A program made the position numbers and the translations under genes. The notes under the pieces are model-generated. The model worked only from the letters and a program-made list of their open reading frames with translations, was not told where the DNA came from and searched no databases. 58,165 nucleotides of DNA from Bacteroidia bacterium (GTDB taxonomy: Bacteria; Bacteroidota; Bacteroidia; Palsa-965). Below, piece after piece: positions 36,210-45,448 of this stretch (its first letter is position 1; each line of letters starts with the position of its first letter). The stretch lies in contig JAKLJE010000028.1 of NCBI GenBank assembly GCA_023151315.1, positions 1 through 58,165 on the forward strand, read 5' to 3'.

Positions 36210-39200
36210 ATGGGAAAAAAGTACCTTTTGTTTTTTCTTGCCGTAATTTTTACGGTACTGATTTCACCTGCATCATTGCGTGCTCAGGCACCGGGTTCTG
36301 AAGCGGATGTTATCAAGACCGCTGCATCCCATTTCGAAAAAGAAGATTACGCTGCTGCAATGCCATTGTATTCGCAGTTGCTCGCCAATCACCCCAACGA
36401 TCCGAATTACAATTACCGTTTCGGAGTATGTATGCTCTTTGCAAATGCAGACAAAGGAAAAGCTTTACCGTTTCTTGAAGTTGCATCGAAAGATCCGAAA
36501 GCAGAAGTGGAAGTGTGGTTTTATCTCGGCCGTGCGTATCATTTGAATTATCGGTTCGATGAAGCAATAACCGCTTACTCGAAGTATAAAAAGCTGGCAG
36601 GAGAAAAGAAGGCGGAGAAAATGCAGGTGGACAATCAGATTGCCATGTGCAAAACCGGGAAGAAATTACTTCGTGCTGTTACGGATATCACTGTGCTCGA
36701 GAAAAAGGAACTCCCAACTTCCGACTTTTTCCGCTCTTATAATCTCGAAGGTTACAGCGGACAACTTCTCGTGAAAGGCGATGAATTCAAAACGAATCTC
36801 GATCGCAAGAAGAATGAAACTTCAATCATTTTCCTCTCTGGCGAAAAGAATATTCTCTATTTCTCATCTTACGGCGACGATGAAAGCAACGGAAAAGATA
36901 TCTACCGCGTTGTGCGTTTGCCCAATGGCGGATGGAGTAAACCGTTCAACGTAGGTTATCCGATAAATACGGAATACGATGAAGATTATCCGTTCCTGCA
37001 TCCGAATGGAAAAGTGTTGTACTTCTCTTCGAAAGGTCATAACAGCATGGGCGGTTACGATATTTTCCGTGCAGAACTGAATGAAGAAACAGGTTCATGG
37101 TTGAAACCTGTGAACATGGATTTCGCGATCAATTCGCCGGATGACGATATTCTTTTTGTAACCGACTTCGAAGAAAAAACAGCATGGTTCGCTTCGGCGC
37201 GCAGTAGTCCGCAAGGCATGATGACCGTTTATCACGTAGTGATTGAACGCAAGCCGGTAAACATGTGTATCATTTCCGGTAAGTTCAAACCGAATGAGGG
37301 AGAAGGAAATGCATCAGCGAAAATCACTGTACGTAATGAAGAAACGAATCAGCCTGTTGGTGTTTATAAAGCCAATGAACAAACCGGTGCGTATCTGATC
37401 AACCTTCCGAATACCGGAGGGAAATACACTTTTACCGTTGAGAAAAGCGGAATTCACACGCAGACGAAAGCAGTATTTGTACCTCCGCAGTATGAAATGC
37501 GTCCTATTCGCCAGGAAATATTTTACCTGAATGAAGGCGAGGACAAGAATCTGAACATCGTTACGTATTTCGATGAGGATACAGCTTCCTTCGCTCCGGA
37601 TTTCCTTAAAGACAAAGCAAATCTTGACGTTGCAGATCCTTCTGCAGTAAACGAATATTCAGTTACAGATATTGGAACAAACAATAACAATACAGCTGCG
37701 AATTCAAATAACAATAACGCGAACAACAACAGCGATAATTCGGATACGGACGACACCAGTGATACCGGTGACTACGTTGATCCGGCTGCGAATGTTCCCT
37801 CATCTCAGAATACAGTAAGCACTGCTGAACTTGTGGCTAGTGCATATGAAAACGCAGAAGAAACAGACAAGGAAGCGACTGCGGCTCAGCAGCAATCTGA
37901 CAGAGCTTTTAATTACGCCGCAAATCTGAATCAGCAGGCTAAAGCGAAACAATCAGAAGCGGATAAGGCCAAATCAGATGCTGATGCGATGTCCGAAGGT
38001 CCGGATAAGGTTGCGGCGCAACAGAAAGCAAAGCAATTGCAAGCCGAAGCAAATGCGCTTGAAGCACAGACGGTTGCTGCATATAATGTCGCGAACGGAT
38101 TGGAAGAAGATGCTAAGCAGAAGAAGAACGAAGCTGTACTTGCGAACGATTACGCTAAATCTTTGGATGCCGCTTCCAAGTCGAAGGATCCGAAGGCAAT
38201 GGATGCAGCAGATCAGAAGGAGAAAGAGTTGCGTGCCATGTCTGATGTTCGTCCGCAAGGAGAAGAAAATCTGAAGAATCTCCAGGAGGAAGCGGATAAG
38301 AAACGCGAACAATTGCAGGCTGCAAAATCGAAGCAGGATGATCTGCTGGAAGAGAAAAAAAGCAATGAGGAATTGATTGTTAAGCTTCAATCAGATGCTG
38401 CAAAAGAAAAGGATCCTGATCTGAAAGCAGGATATGAAGCGCAGATCGAAGGTATTCGTGAAACGATGCAGGATAATGATGCTGAAATCAAGAAAACGGA
38501 TAACAATGTAGCGCGATTGCAGAATGAAGTGAATCAACTCGATAATCAGGTTGCAGCTGCTAACAACACGCTGAATGAATCGAAGAATACTTCCGTTGCT
38601 CCGGTCGCAGTAACTCCGGAAGTGAAGAAAGAGTTAAGTGCCAATGTCGCGGAATATCAGAACGAAGCCAACACTTCTGGTGATTATGCTGTAGCTAACA
38701 ACACTACGCCTTACAATCCTGCTACCAGCAACAATTCGACATCAAACATCAACACTGCATCGAACAACAATACAGCATCAAACAACAATACAGCATCGAA
38801 CAACAATACTTCTAATACCAACAACTCTAATACTTCCAATACCAACAACTCCAATACTGCCAATACCAACAACTCCAATACTTCTAACACCAATAACTCA
38901 ACAACCAACAACTCATCAACCACCCAGGAACCAATCGCTTCCTCCGAAGATATCATCGCGGATATTCAGGGTAGCGTAAGTGAGAAGATTCAGGAAGCGG
39001 AGAATGAAACTGATCCGGTGAAGCAGGCGGAAATGAAGCAGGAAGCGCATGAAGCCGCTGTTGTTGCATTGAATGGGAAAATAGAAGCAACGCGCAATCA
39101 GTTGAATCAGGAAACGGATCCAAACCGTAAAGATCAGTTGAGTCTGAATCTGCAAGAGTTGCAGACTGCGAAGACGGAACAACAACGTCTGGCAGATGAA

Positions 39201-42200
39201 AGCAAGGCGCAGGTTACTGCATTGGCAGGTAATAATTCTGAACCTGCGCAGGAAGATCCTATGGCGGTTTTTGGTACAAATCTGACCGCGGCAGATACGA
39301 TTTCTGATCCTGCGGTGAAGTCCAATACAAAAGCACAAGTGTATACCGATTGGGCGGCAGCATTGGATGAGAAGATTGTTGCGGACAAGCAGGCACTTGC
39401 GACTACTAAAGACAAAGCGGAGAAAGACTCTCTGAAGAATCTCATTGCTGAGGAGCAGAAGCAATCTGCCGACCTTAAGCAAAAGGCCAAGACGGAGAAA
39501 GCGAATGAACAGAGTGCAATAGCTGCTGCGAATTCTCCCGCTGCTAAGTCGGAACGAGCATATCAGGAACAGATTGCTGCAGCATCTCAGAATCCGGATG
39601 TGAAGGAACGTGAAACCGCTAAAGCAGATGTGTATCGCTCGTGGGCTGATTCGCTTAATGCAGAAGCCGATAAACTGGATGCGTTGGCTGCAAAAGAACG
39701 TAATGCCAAAAAGAAAGAAGAGTTAACCGCTCAGGCTGAACAGTTGCGAACTCAGGCAGGAGAGAAGGAAGTACTCGCGCAGAAATCTTCAGAAGCCGCA
39801 ACCCAGGCTGATGTTGCAACGAACAACTCCAATACTTCCAATACCAACAACTCCAATACCAACAACTCCAATACCAACAACTCCAATACCAACAACTCCA
39901 ATACCAACAACTCTAATACCAACAACTCTAATACCAACAACTCTAATACCAATAACTCAACAACCAGTAACGCTAACGCACTCACAGAATCTGGTGTTAC
40001 GTATTCCGATCCGAAGGCTCAGGAGGAGTTGAAAGAACGCAATCGTTTGCTGGATGCAGCCAAAGCAGATCGTGCCCGTCAGGATTCTCTGATCGCAGCT
40101 TCAGCTAATGCAGATGGTGCGGAGAAGAACAAGTTACTTGCTGATGCAACTGCTGCACAGCGCGCTGCCTGGGAGAAGGAGAGCGAAGCTTCTGCGAGTC
40201 AGGGAACCGCGAACAATGAACAGTACCGCAACAATGAAGCGGAACTGAACTCTTATCGCGAAGGAGCGAAAGGAAATTCGGATCCGTCTGTTGAGATTGC
40301 CGCTCTTCAAATGGAAGAAGCAGCTGTATTGATGTCGAAAGCGGAAGCAAAGCGAAACGAAGCAGCTAAAGCAACAAGTCAGTATCAGAAGAGCGAAGCT
40401 TTGAAAGAAGCGGAAGAACTCGAGAATCAGGCCTTGAAGAAACAGCAGGACGCACTGGCAAGCTATAAGAAAGCAGGAGTGGAACCATCTGCGATTGCCG
40501 TGAACAACACTAATACCAACAACACTAATACCAACAACACTAATACCAACAACTCTAATACCAACAACACTAATACCAACAACTCTAATACCAACAACTC
40601 TAATACCAACAACTCTAATACCGCCAATACCAACAACTCTACCACTGCCAATACCAATAACTCAACAGCCAGCAACTCAACAGCAATTGTCAACCCGACA
40701 ACTGGTCAGCCTTACACTCCTCAACAGGTAGAGGAAATCCGTAAATCTGAAGAGTATACCAATTACGTTGCCTTGCAGGAAGATGCTAATGAATTCCAGG
40801 AAGAAGTAAATTCTTTGGACCGTCAGGCAGAGAAGTATCAGCAGAGTGCGAATTATAATGTTGAACAGGCTCAGGAGTTTGCGTTGAAGGCGGCTGATGA
40901 ATCCGATCCGGCGAAGAAGCGCGAGTATTTGGATCAGTCAAACGCATTCAACAACGAAGCGAAGAAAGATATGGCCAAGCGCGACTCAGTTCGCGATCTC
41001 GCCGATAACGCGCGTATCGAAGCGAAAGCGAAACAGGGTGAAGCTGATTTGTATCTGAACGAATTGGATAAACAGGAATATGAAGGTGTGAAAGCGGTAG
41101 CTCAGAATGATCTGCGGACACCGGAGAATAGCAACAATTCTTCGTCGAACAACACCGCTTCAAACAATAACACGGCATCGAACAACAACACCAATTCGAA
41201 TAGCAACACCGCTTCGAACAACAACACTACTTCGAACAACAATACTACTTCGAACAACAATACTACTTCGAACAACAATACTGCTTCGAACAACAATACT
41301 ACTTCGAACAACAATACTGCTTCGAACAACAATACTGCTTCGAACAACAACACTGCATCGAATAACTCTAATACTTCTATTACCAACAACTCCAATACTG
41401 CCAATACCAGCAACTCCAATACTTCCAATACCAACAACTCCAATACTTCTAATACCAACAACTCTAATACTTCCAATACCAACAACTCCAATACTTCCAA
41501 TACCAACAACTCCAATACCAACACCAACAACACTTCCCGCGTAGCTACTCAATTGAACGCAGGTGAGCAGTTCGCGATTACTTCAACGCCGAATAGCGCC
41601 CCGATTCCGGTTGATCCTCCTGTGCCTTCAGGTATTGTTTACAAGGTGCAGATTGGTGCATTCCGTAATCCTATTCCGGTGGATCTTTTCAAAGGAATTC
41701 AACCACTCAATGCAGAATCTGCAGGCAATGGAATTACACGATATACGGCAGGATTGTTCACTGAATTTGCTAACGCTGATGCAGCCAAGAATGAAATCCG
41801 CGCAATGGGTTATCCGGATGCGTTTGTTGTAGCGTTCCGCGATGGTAAACGAATTTCCGTTGCAGAAGCCCGCGGCGCAGGTAATCAGAACTCTGTTGCA
41901 AACAATACTTCCAACAACTCTAATACCAACAACTCTAATACCAACAACTCTAATACCAACAACTCTAATACCAACAACTCTAATACCTCCAATACCAACA
42001 ACTCAACAACCAATAACTCCAACACTGCCGTTACAAGCAACGCCGCTCCTGCAACAGACGTAACTACGGTTCAGGGATTGTTCTACACAGTTCAGGTAGG
42101 AGTGTATTCGCGTCCGGTTAGTGCAGATAAACTTTACAATCTTACCGGTCTGTTCAGCGAACGCACAGCGAACGGATACATTCGTTACGCTGCAGGTAAA

Positions 42201-42887
42201 TATGATAATCTCAATGCTGCGGTTAATGCAAAGAACGGAATTGTGAACACCGGAATTCGCGATGCGTTTGTTACTGCTTATTTCAACGGTCAGCGTATTT
42301 CTGTGGAGCGCGCTCAGGAATTGGAACGGGGAGGAGAGAAGCCGGTAGGTACTCCTCAATCTAATACCAACAACGTTAATACTTCTAATACCAACAACTC
42401 GAATACTTCCAATACCAACAACTCTAATACTTCCAATACCAACAACGTTAATACTTCCAATACCAACAACTCGAATACTTCCAATACCAACAACGCTAAT
42501 ACTTCAAACACCAACAACTCTAATACTTCTAATACCAACAACTCCAATACCTCCAATACTAATAACTCCGCACCACTCCCTGTTGTAACCAACACAAAAC
42601 CAAACGTGCCGGATACCGGAACCGTATTCTCTGTACAGCTCGGCGCATATCGCGAAAGTGTTCCGATCGATCAGGCGAACCGTTTCTTCCTGTTTGCTTC
42701 ACGGGGAATTTCCATTTACAAAGACGCGAACACTGGTCTTACTGTCTATCAGGTTGGTGTGCTGAAATCATATGATGAAGCGAATTCATTGAAAAATGAA
42801 GCAGTTACCAGCGGAATTACCGATGCATTTATCGTAGCATGGCGCGACGGACAGAAGATTTCCGTAGAAGAAGCGCTTAAACGCTGA
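36210..42887 (+). CDS. Giant TPR/PD40/CRD protein with Asn-rich repeats and three SPOR domains
   Basis: About 2225 residues. Order: signal peptide (1-26); TPR-like helices (about 25-140); PD40/WD40-like propeller repeats (about 205-345, with YFSS and GYDIFRA motifs); a carboxypeptidase-regulatory-like beta domain (about 350-425); then Ala/Glu/Lys/Gln coiled coils alternating with Asn/Ser/Thr-only tracts at about 831-905, 1205-1257, 1431-1494, 1640-1777, 1896-1946 and 2050-2122; and three SPOR-like domains at about 1808-1887, 1954-2037 and 2137-2225 (YKVQIGAFR, YTVQVGVYS, FSVQLGAYR). The TPR-PD40-CRD front resembles PorE-type proteins of the type IX secretion apparatus, but SPOR domains stand where PorE has OmpA; both bind peptidoglycan, so a periplasmic wall-bound scaffold is inferred. 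In-frame start codons at 36171 and 36174 are possible, but 36210 puts the signal peptide first. A TAAATTGG at 36152-36159 resembles a -7 box. Confidence 0.85.
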   Translation: MGKKYLLFFLAVIFTVLISPASLRAQAPGSEADVIKTAASHFEKEDYAAAMPLYSQLLANHPNDPNYNYRFGVCMLFANADKGKALPFLEVASKDPKAEVEVWFYLGRAYHLNYRFDEAITAYSKYKKLAGEKKAEKMQVDNQIAMCKTGKKLLRAVTDITVLEKKELPTSDFFRSYNLEGYSGQLLVKGDEFKTNLDRKKNETSIIFLSGEKNILYFSSYGDDESNGKDIYRVVRLPNGGWSKPFNVGYPINTEYDEDYPFLHPNGKVLYFSSKGHNSMGGYDIFRAELNEETGSWLKPVNMDFAINSPDDDILFVTDFEEKTAWFASARSSPQGMMTVYHVVIERKPVNMCIISGKFKPNEGEGNASAKITVRNEETNQPVGVYKANEQTGAYLINLPNTGGKYTFTVEKSGIHTQTKAVFVPPQYEMRPIRQEIFYLNEGEDKNLNIVTYFDEDTASFAPDFLKDKANLDVADPSAVNEYSVTDIGTNNNNTAANSNNNNANNNSDNSDTDDTSDTGDYVDPAANVPSSQNTVSTAELVASAYENAEETDKEATAAQQQSDRAFNYAANLNQQAKAKQSEADKAKSDADAMSEGPDKVAAQQKAKQLQAEANALEAQTVAAYNVANGLEEDAKQKKNEAVLANDYAKSLDAASKSKDPKAMDAADQKEKELRAMSDVRPQGEENLKNLQEEADKKREQLQAAKSKQDDLLEEKKSNEELIVKLQSDAAKEKDPDLKAGYEAQIEGIRETMQDNDAEIKKTDNNVARLQNEVNQLDNQVAAANNTLNESKNTSVAPVAVTPEVKKELSANVAEYQNEANTSGDYAVANNTTPYNPATSNNSTSNINTASNNNTASNNNTASNNNTSNTNNSNTSNTNNSNTANTNNSNTSNTNNSTTNNSSTTQEPIASSEDIIADIQGSVSEKIQEAENETDPVKQAEMKQEAHEAAVVALNGKIEATRNQLNQETDPNRKDQLSLNLQELQTAKTEQQRLADESKAQVTALAGNNSEPAQEDPMAVFGTNLTAADTISDPAVKSNTKAQVYTDWAAALDEKIVADKQALATTKDKAEKDSLKNLIAEEQKQSADLKQKAKTEKANEQSAIAAANSPAAKSERAYQEQIAAASQNPDVKERETAKADVYRSWADSLNAEADKLDALAAKERNAKKKEELTAQAEQLRTQAGEKEVLAQKSSEAATQADVATNNSNTSNTNNSNTNNSNTNNSNTNNSNTNNSNTNNSNTNNSNTNNSTTSNANALTESGVTYSDPKAQEELKERNRLLDAAKADRARQDSLIAASANADGAEKNKLLADATAAQRAAWEKESEASASQGTANNEQYRNNEAELNSYREGAKGNSDPSVEIAALQMEEAAVLMSKAEAKRNEAAKATSQYQKSEALKEAEELENQALKKQQDALASYKKAGVEPSAIAVNNTNTNNTNTNNTNTNNSNTNNTNTNNSNTNNSNTNNSNTANTNNSTTANTNNSTASNSTAIVNPTTGQPYTPQQVEEIRKSEEYTNYVALQEDANEFQEEVNSLDRQAEKYQQSANYNVEQAQEFALKAADESDPAKKREYLDQSNAFNNEAKKDMAKRDSVRDLADNARIEAKAKQGEADLYLNELDKQEYEGVKAVAQNDLRTPENSNNSSSNNTASNNNTASNNNTNSNSNTASNNNTTSNNNTTSNNNTTSNNNTASNNNTTSNNNTASNNNTASNNNTASNNSNTSITNNSNTANTSNSNTSNTNNSNTSNTNNSNTSNTNNSNTSNTNNSNTNTNNTSRVATQLNAGEQFAITSTPNSAPIPVDPPVPSGIVYKVQIGAFRNPIPVDLFKGIQPLNAESAGNGITRYTAGLFTEFANADAAKNEIRAMGYPDAFVVAFRDGKRISVAEARGAGNQNSVANNTSNNSNTNNSNTNNSNTNNSNTNNSNTSNTNNSTTNNSNTAVTSNAAPATDVTTVQGLFYTVQVGVYSRPVSADKLYNLTGLFSERTANGYIRYAAGKYDNLNAAVNAKNGIVNTGIRDAFVTAYFNGQRISVERAQELERGGEKPVGTPQSNTNNVNTSNTNNSNTSNTNNSNTSNTNNVNTSNTNNSNTSNTNNANTSNTNNSNTSNTNNSNTSNTNNSAPLPVVTNTKPNVPDTGTVFSVQLGAYRESVPIDQANRFFLFASRGISIYKDANTGLTVYQVGVLKSYDEANSLKNEAVTSGITDAFIVAWRDGQKISVEEALKR
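38700..38925 (+). repeat. In-frame Asn/Ser/Thr minisatellite, tract 1
   Basis: Tandem AAC/AAT, ACT/ACC and TCC/TCA codons giving SNNNTA, then SNTSNTNN repeats. Unit lengths are 18 and 24 nt, multiples of three, so a copy-number change keeps the frame. Confidence 0.9.
39822..39970 (+). repeat. In-frame minisatellite, tract 2 (15-bp units)
   Basis: About eight near-identical copies of AACTCCAATACCAAC (protein NSNTN). Synonymous CTC/CTA-type differences (TCC versus TCT) mark left and right halves. Confidence 0.9.
40501..40685 (+). repeat. In-frame minisatellite, tract 3 (15-bp units)
   Basis: Copies of AACACTAATACCAAC and AACTCTAATACCAAC, encoding NTNTN and NSNTN, ending in longer NTANTNNS-type units. 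Confidence 0.9.
41140..41540 (+). repeat. In-frame minisatellite, tract 4 (18- and 24-bp units)
   Basis: The longest tract. The left half consists of 18-bp units TCGAACAACAATACTRCT (SNNNT then Ala or Thr). The right half consists of 24-bp units encoding SNTSNTNN. Two unit types meet inside one tract, which suggests separate expansions. Confidence 0.9.
41900..42020 (+). repeat. In-frame minisatellite, tract 5 (15-bp units)
   Basis: Units AACTCTAATACCAAC between the first and second SPOR-like domains. Confidence 0.9.
42360..42570 (+). repeat. In-frame minisatellite, tract 6 (24-bp units)
   Basis: Units encoding N(N/S/V/A)NTSNTN, between the second and third SPOR-like domains. One position per unit varies between Ser, Val and Ala. 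Confidence 0.9.
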
Positions 42888-42912
42888 GCATCCGGATTTT
42901 CACCGTTTTTCG

Positions 42913-42920
42913 TAACTTTG
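42913..42920 (+). promoter_or_regulatory. Candidate -7 promoter box of clpS
   Basis: TAACTTTG matches TAnnTTTG and ends 17 nt before the clpS ATG, in the 50-nt gap after the SPOR protein gene. Confidence 0.45.
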
Positions 42921-42937
42921 CCGGACAATTAACCGCA

Positions 42938-43228
42938 ATGAAAAATCCGTTTTTCCATTACGAAACCGAAACAGAAGAATTGGTCCTGACCGAAGAACGC
43001 GTCAAGGAACAAAATGAAATCATTCTGTGGAACGACGACGTGAATACGTTTCAGCACGTAATTGAAACGCTCGTCGAACTTTGTCATCACACTCCTGAGC
43101 AGGCAGAACAATGCGCTTTCCTCGTACACTATACAGGAAAATGCAGCGTTAAAAAAGGAGAATATGCGAAACTGCGTCCGGTATGCGAAGCATTCCTCGA
43201 TCGTGGTTTGTCAGCAACAATAGAATAA
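42938..43228 (+). CDS. clpS: ATP-dependent Clp protease adaptor ClpS
   Basis: A 96-residue N-end-rule adaptor that delivers proteins with bulky N-terminal residues to ClpA/ClpC-ClpP. The core LWNDDVNTFQHVIETL contains the Asn-Asp-Asp of the substrate pocket, followed by TPEQAEQCAFLVHYTGK with the His that also lines it. The N-terminal flexible part is about 25 residues. The M48 protease gene starts 4 nt after the stop, so the two are cotranscribed. Confidence 0.93.
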   Translation: MKNPFFHYETETEELVLTEERVKEQNEIILWNDDVNTFQHVIETLVELCHHTPEQAEQCAFLVHYTGKCSVKKGEYAKLRPVCEAFLDRGLSATIE

Positions 43229-43232
43229 TCCT

Positions 43233-44036
43233 ATGAAAACCAAACTCATCATTTTTACCGCCGTTCTCGGCGCAATTCTCTGGTCGTGCTCGCGCGTTCC
43301 GATTACCGGCCGTCGCCAAATGAAATTACTTCCCGATGCGAAGCTCATTCAGCTATCGAATCAGGAATACACGAAGTTTCTGAATGCGAACACGCTTGTT
43401 CCTTCAACGGATTCAAACACCATCATGGTGAAGAAGGTCGGGAACAAAATCGCGATGGAAATTCAGAAATATCTCGTCGCACAGAAGCAGGCAAAGCGAC
43501 TCAACGGATACAAATGGGAATTCAATCTCGTGCAAAGCAATACCGTAAACGCGTGGTGCATGCCGGGCGGAAAAGTTGTTGTCTACACCGGATTACTTCC
43601 GATTACCAAAGATGAAAAAGGTCTTGCAGTTGTAATGGGACACGAGATTGCGCATGCTATTGCGAATCACGGTAACGAACGCATGAGCCAGCAGATGGCA
43701 ATTCAGATGGGCGGAACTGCTCTTGCAGTGGCAATGGAACAACAGCCCGGTCAAACGGCTGAGATTTTCAATCAGGCTTACGGTGTAGGTTCAGGACTCG
43801 GTGCTCTGGCTTATTCTCGTAAACACGAAACAGAAGCTGATAAACTCGGATTGTGTTTCATGGCAATGGCCGGTTACGATCCGAATTCTGCTGTTGGATT
43901 CTGGGAACGCATGGCGAAAGCCGGTGGTGGTGCAACAATTCAATTGTTGAGCACGCATCCTAGCGATGCAAACCGCATCAAAGACATTAAAGAATACATG
44001 CCGAAGGCGATGAAGTTTTACAAGAAGCCGCAGTAA
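43233..44036 (+). CDS. M48-family metalloprotease lipoprotein
   Basis: A 267-residue peptidase with a lipoprotein-like signal (lipobox ILWSC, Cys19) followed by the family-typical PITGRRQ. The zinc motif is HEIAH (137-141), with the third ligand in ETEADKLG (Glu near 206). These LoiP/BepA/Oma1-like proteases act on the periplasmic side in envelope quality control. It is translationally close to clpS (4-nt gap). A strong hairpin follows 20 nt after the stop. Confidence 0.92.
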   Translation: MKTKLIIFTAVLGAILWSCSRVPITGRRQMKLLPDAKLIQLSNQEYTKFLNANTLVPSTDSNTIMVKKVGNKIAMEIQKYLVAQKQAKRLNGYKWEFNLVQSNTVNAWCMPGGKVVVYTGLLPITKDEKGLAVVMGHEIAHAIANHGNERMSQQMAIQMGGTALAVAMEQQPGQTAEIFNQAYGVGSGLGALAYSRKHETEADKLGLCFMAMAGYDPNSAVGFWERMAKAGGGATIQLLSTHPSDANRIKDIKEYMPKAMKFYKKPQ

Positions 44037-44056
44037 CGGAAAGAACTAAAATCAAG

Positions 44057-44088
44057 AACGCCCCTGATGATCACTCACCAGGGGCGTT
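44057..44088. terminator. Terminator hairpin between convergent genes
   Basis: AACGCCCCTG (44057-44066) pairs perfectly with CAGGGGCGTT (44079-44088) around a 12-nt loop. The following T-run is short. It separates the M48 gene (ends 44036) from the minus-strand CAP-domain gene (ends 44112). Confidence 0.75.
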
Positions 44089-44111
44089 TCGTTGTCCGGA
44101 GATCAACTTCA

Positions 44112-45323
44112 CTAGAAATCGATAGTAGCCTCCTGCGTTCCCGCTTCGTCGGTTCCCTTCTTCCGACGCTCCAGCACAACGATGTTTACGGTATAACTTG
44201 TTTTAACCTTTCTGACCTGAACAGCCATACCGTTTGATTTGATTTTACCTTTCACGTCTTTACGTTCATTCAGAAACTGTTCCTTCGCATCTTTAATCGC
44301 CATCTCCGAATCAAATCCTTCTGCTTCGTAGCTCTTCGAGAAAACGTATTCTACTACTGTGCTGCGCATTCTCTTGAAGATGTCGAATCCATGTGATGCT
44401 TTCTTCACGCGCTTCTTCGCAGTTGCACCGGTATAACGACTCTTACCTTTCTTTTCAGTTCCATTAGTGGTTTTGTGCAGCGACATGTACGCAACGTGAT
44501 TCTTTGCAGCTGTCGCTAATGCTTTTTCAGTTTTCACTGCTTCAGGGAAAAGTGCTTCTTCCAGTTTCGCAGTAATCGCTTTTTCGTATTGCGAATTACT
44601 CATTCTTTTCTTCGATGGCATCGCCTGCACATCAGGAGAGTTGGTGTACACAACCTGATTGCTCGGTGCAGCTGTAGTTGTAAACTTCGAAGGCATCGGT
44701 GCTTTCAGCGCAACTACTTTGTATCCGCGATCGTAAGGTTTGCGAGCAAACAAATCTGTAGCCCACGCAGTACCGCCTTCTATGTTGAACGCAACACCAT
44801 GCATGTAGCTGTCTGGATTCAACATGTTTTCGTTATGGCCGGGAGAAGCTTTCCACTGATTAAAGGAAGCTTGTGCAATCCGCTCCGCAATTTCTATCGC
44901 CGAGGATCCCCAGGCAGAGTAATTGTACAGCGCATTCTCTCCCGACCACTGCGTTTTTCCTTTGTCGGATGTTACGTACAGGTAACGTCCTCCCGGACTC
45001 GCCGCAGTAAATGCAGGAGTGCCTTTGGTTTCGTCGTGCGAAAGCTTGTCGTTCTTCAGCATCCACAAATTGTGATTGCGTGATGCGAGCCACAAAGTAT
45101 CGTCCCATTCCAACGCAGCGATGCTCTTGGAAAGTCTGTACTCGTTTATCTTCTGATGAAAAAGAAACGCAGCTCTTCGTTCTATGTATTGAATGGAATC
45201 CGTCTCTGCATCTTTCAGCAGAGCAGGTAAGGCTTCAGCCTTTTCGATTTTTGCCTGTGCCGGAGCGTGTAAGGCAAGAAACAGACTGCAAATCCCGGCA
45301 AGAAGGGCGCTCGGAGTTTTCAT
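44112..45323 (-). CDS. Secreted CAP-domain (SCP-like) protein
   Basis: A 403-residue protein with a signal peptide (hydrophobic to about residue 22). A CAP/SCP-like region covers about residues 45-200: FHQKINEYRLSKSIAALEWDDTLWLASRNHNLWM, then DKLSHDE and the later SPGHNENMLNPD, which together carry the His and Glu residues of the CAP cavity. The rest is Lys-rich and less ordered. CAP proteins are extracellular with mixed roles; nothing here fixes one. The start at 45323 puts the signal peptide first; a second in-frame codon lies 12 nt upstream. Confidence 0.8.
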   Translation of the reverse strand: MKTPSALLAGICSLFLALHAPAQAKIEKAEALPALLKDAETDSIQYIERRAAFLFHQKINEYRLSKSIAALEWDDTLWLASRNHNLWMLKNDKLSHDETKGTPAFTAASPGGRYLYVTSDKGKTQWSGENALYNYSAWGSSAIEIAERIAQASFNQWKASPGHNENMLNPDSYMHGVAFNIEGGTAWATDLFARKPYDRGYKVVALKAPMPSKFTTTAAPSNQVVYTNSPDVQAMPSKKRMSNSQYEKAITAKLEEALFPEAVKTEKALATAAKNHVAYMSLHKTTNGTEKKGKSRYTGATAKKRVKKASHGFDIFKRMRSTVVEYVFSKSYEAEGFDSEMAIKDAKEQFLNERKDVKGKIKSNGMAVQVRKVKTSYTVNIVVLERRKKGTDEAGTQEATIDF

Positions 45324-45448
45324 AACGCAGGTCATTTAATTGGTTAGCGTATGGCTGTTTCATAGTTGTTGTTTGATATGTAACGTGAAAAGATCGTGCC
45401 AGATTGTGTGAAGCGCGAATTTTCTTCGGTTTGTTGTGTTTTGGCTAT
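45324..45448. other. Spacer left of the hairpin array
   Basis: 125 nt upstream of the CAP-domain gene. It presumably contains that gene's promoter, but I see no clear TAnnTTTG box in it. The rest of the gap up to 45731 is the hairpin array. Confidence 0.5.

Noticed and set aside
41102-41533. Long minus-strand open frames across the minisatellites giving Leu/Val/Glu repeats
   Set aside because: They are the complement of the Asn/Ser/Thr tracts of the plus-strand gene; similar ones occur at every tract. Repetitive composition creates them.
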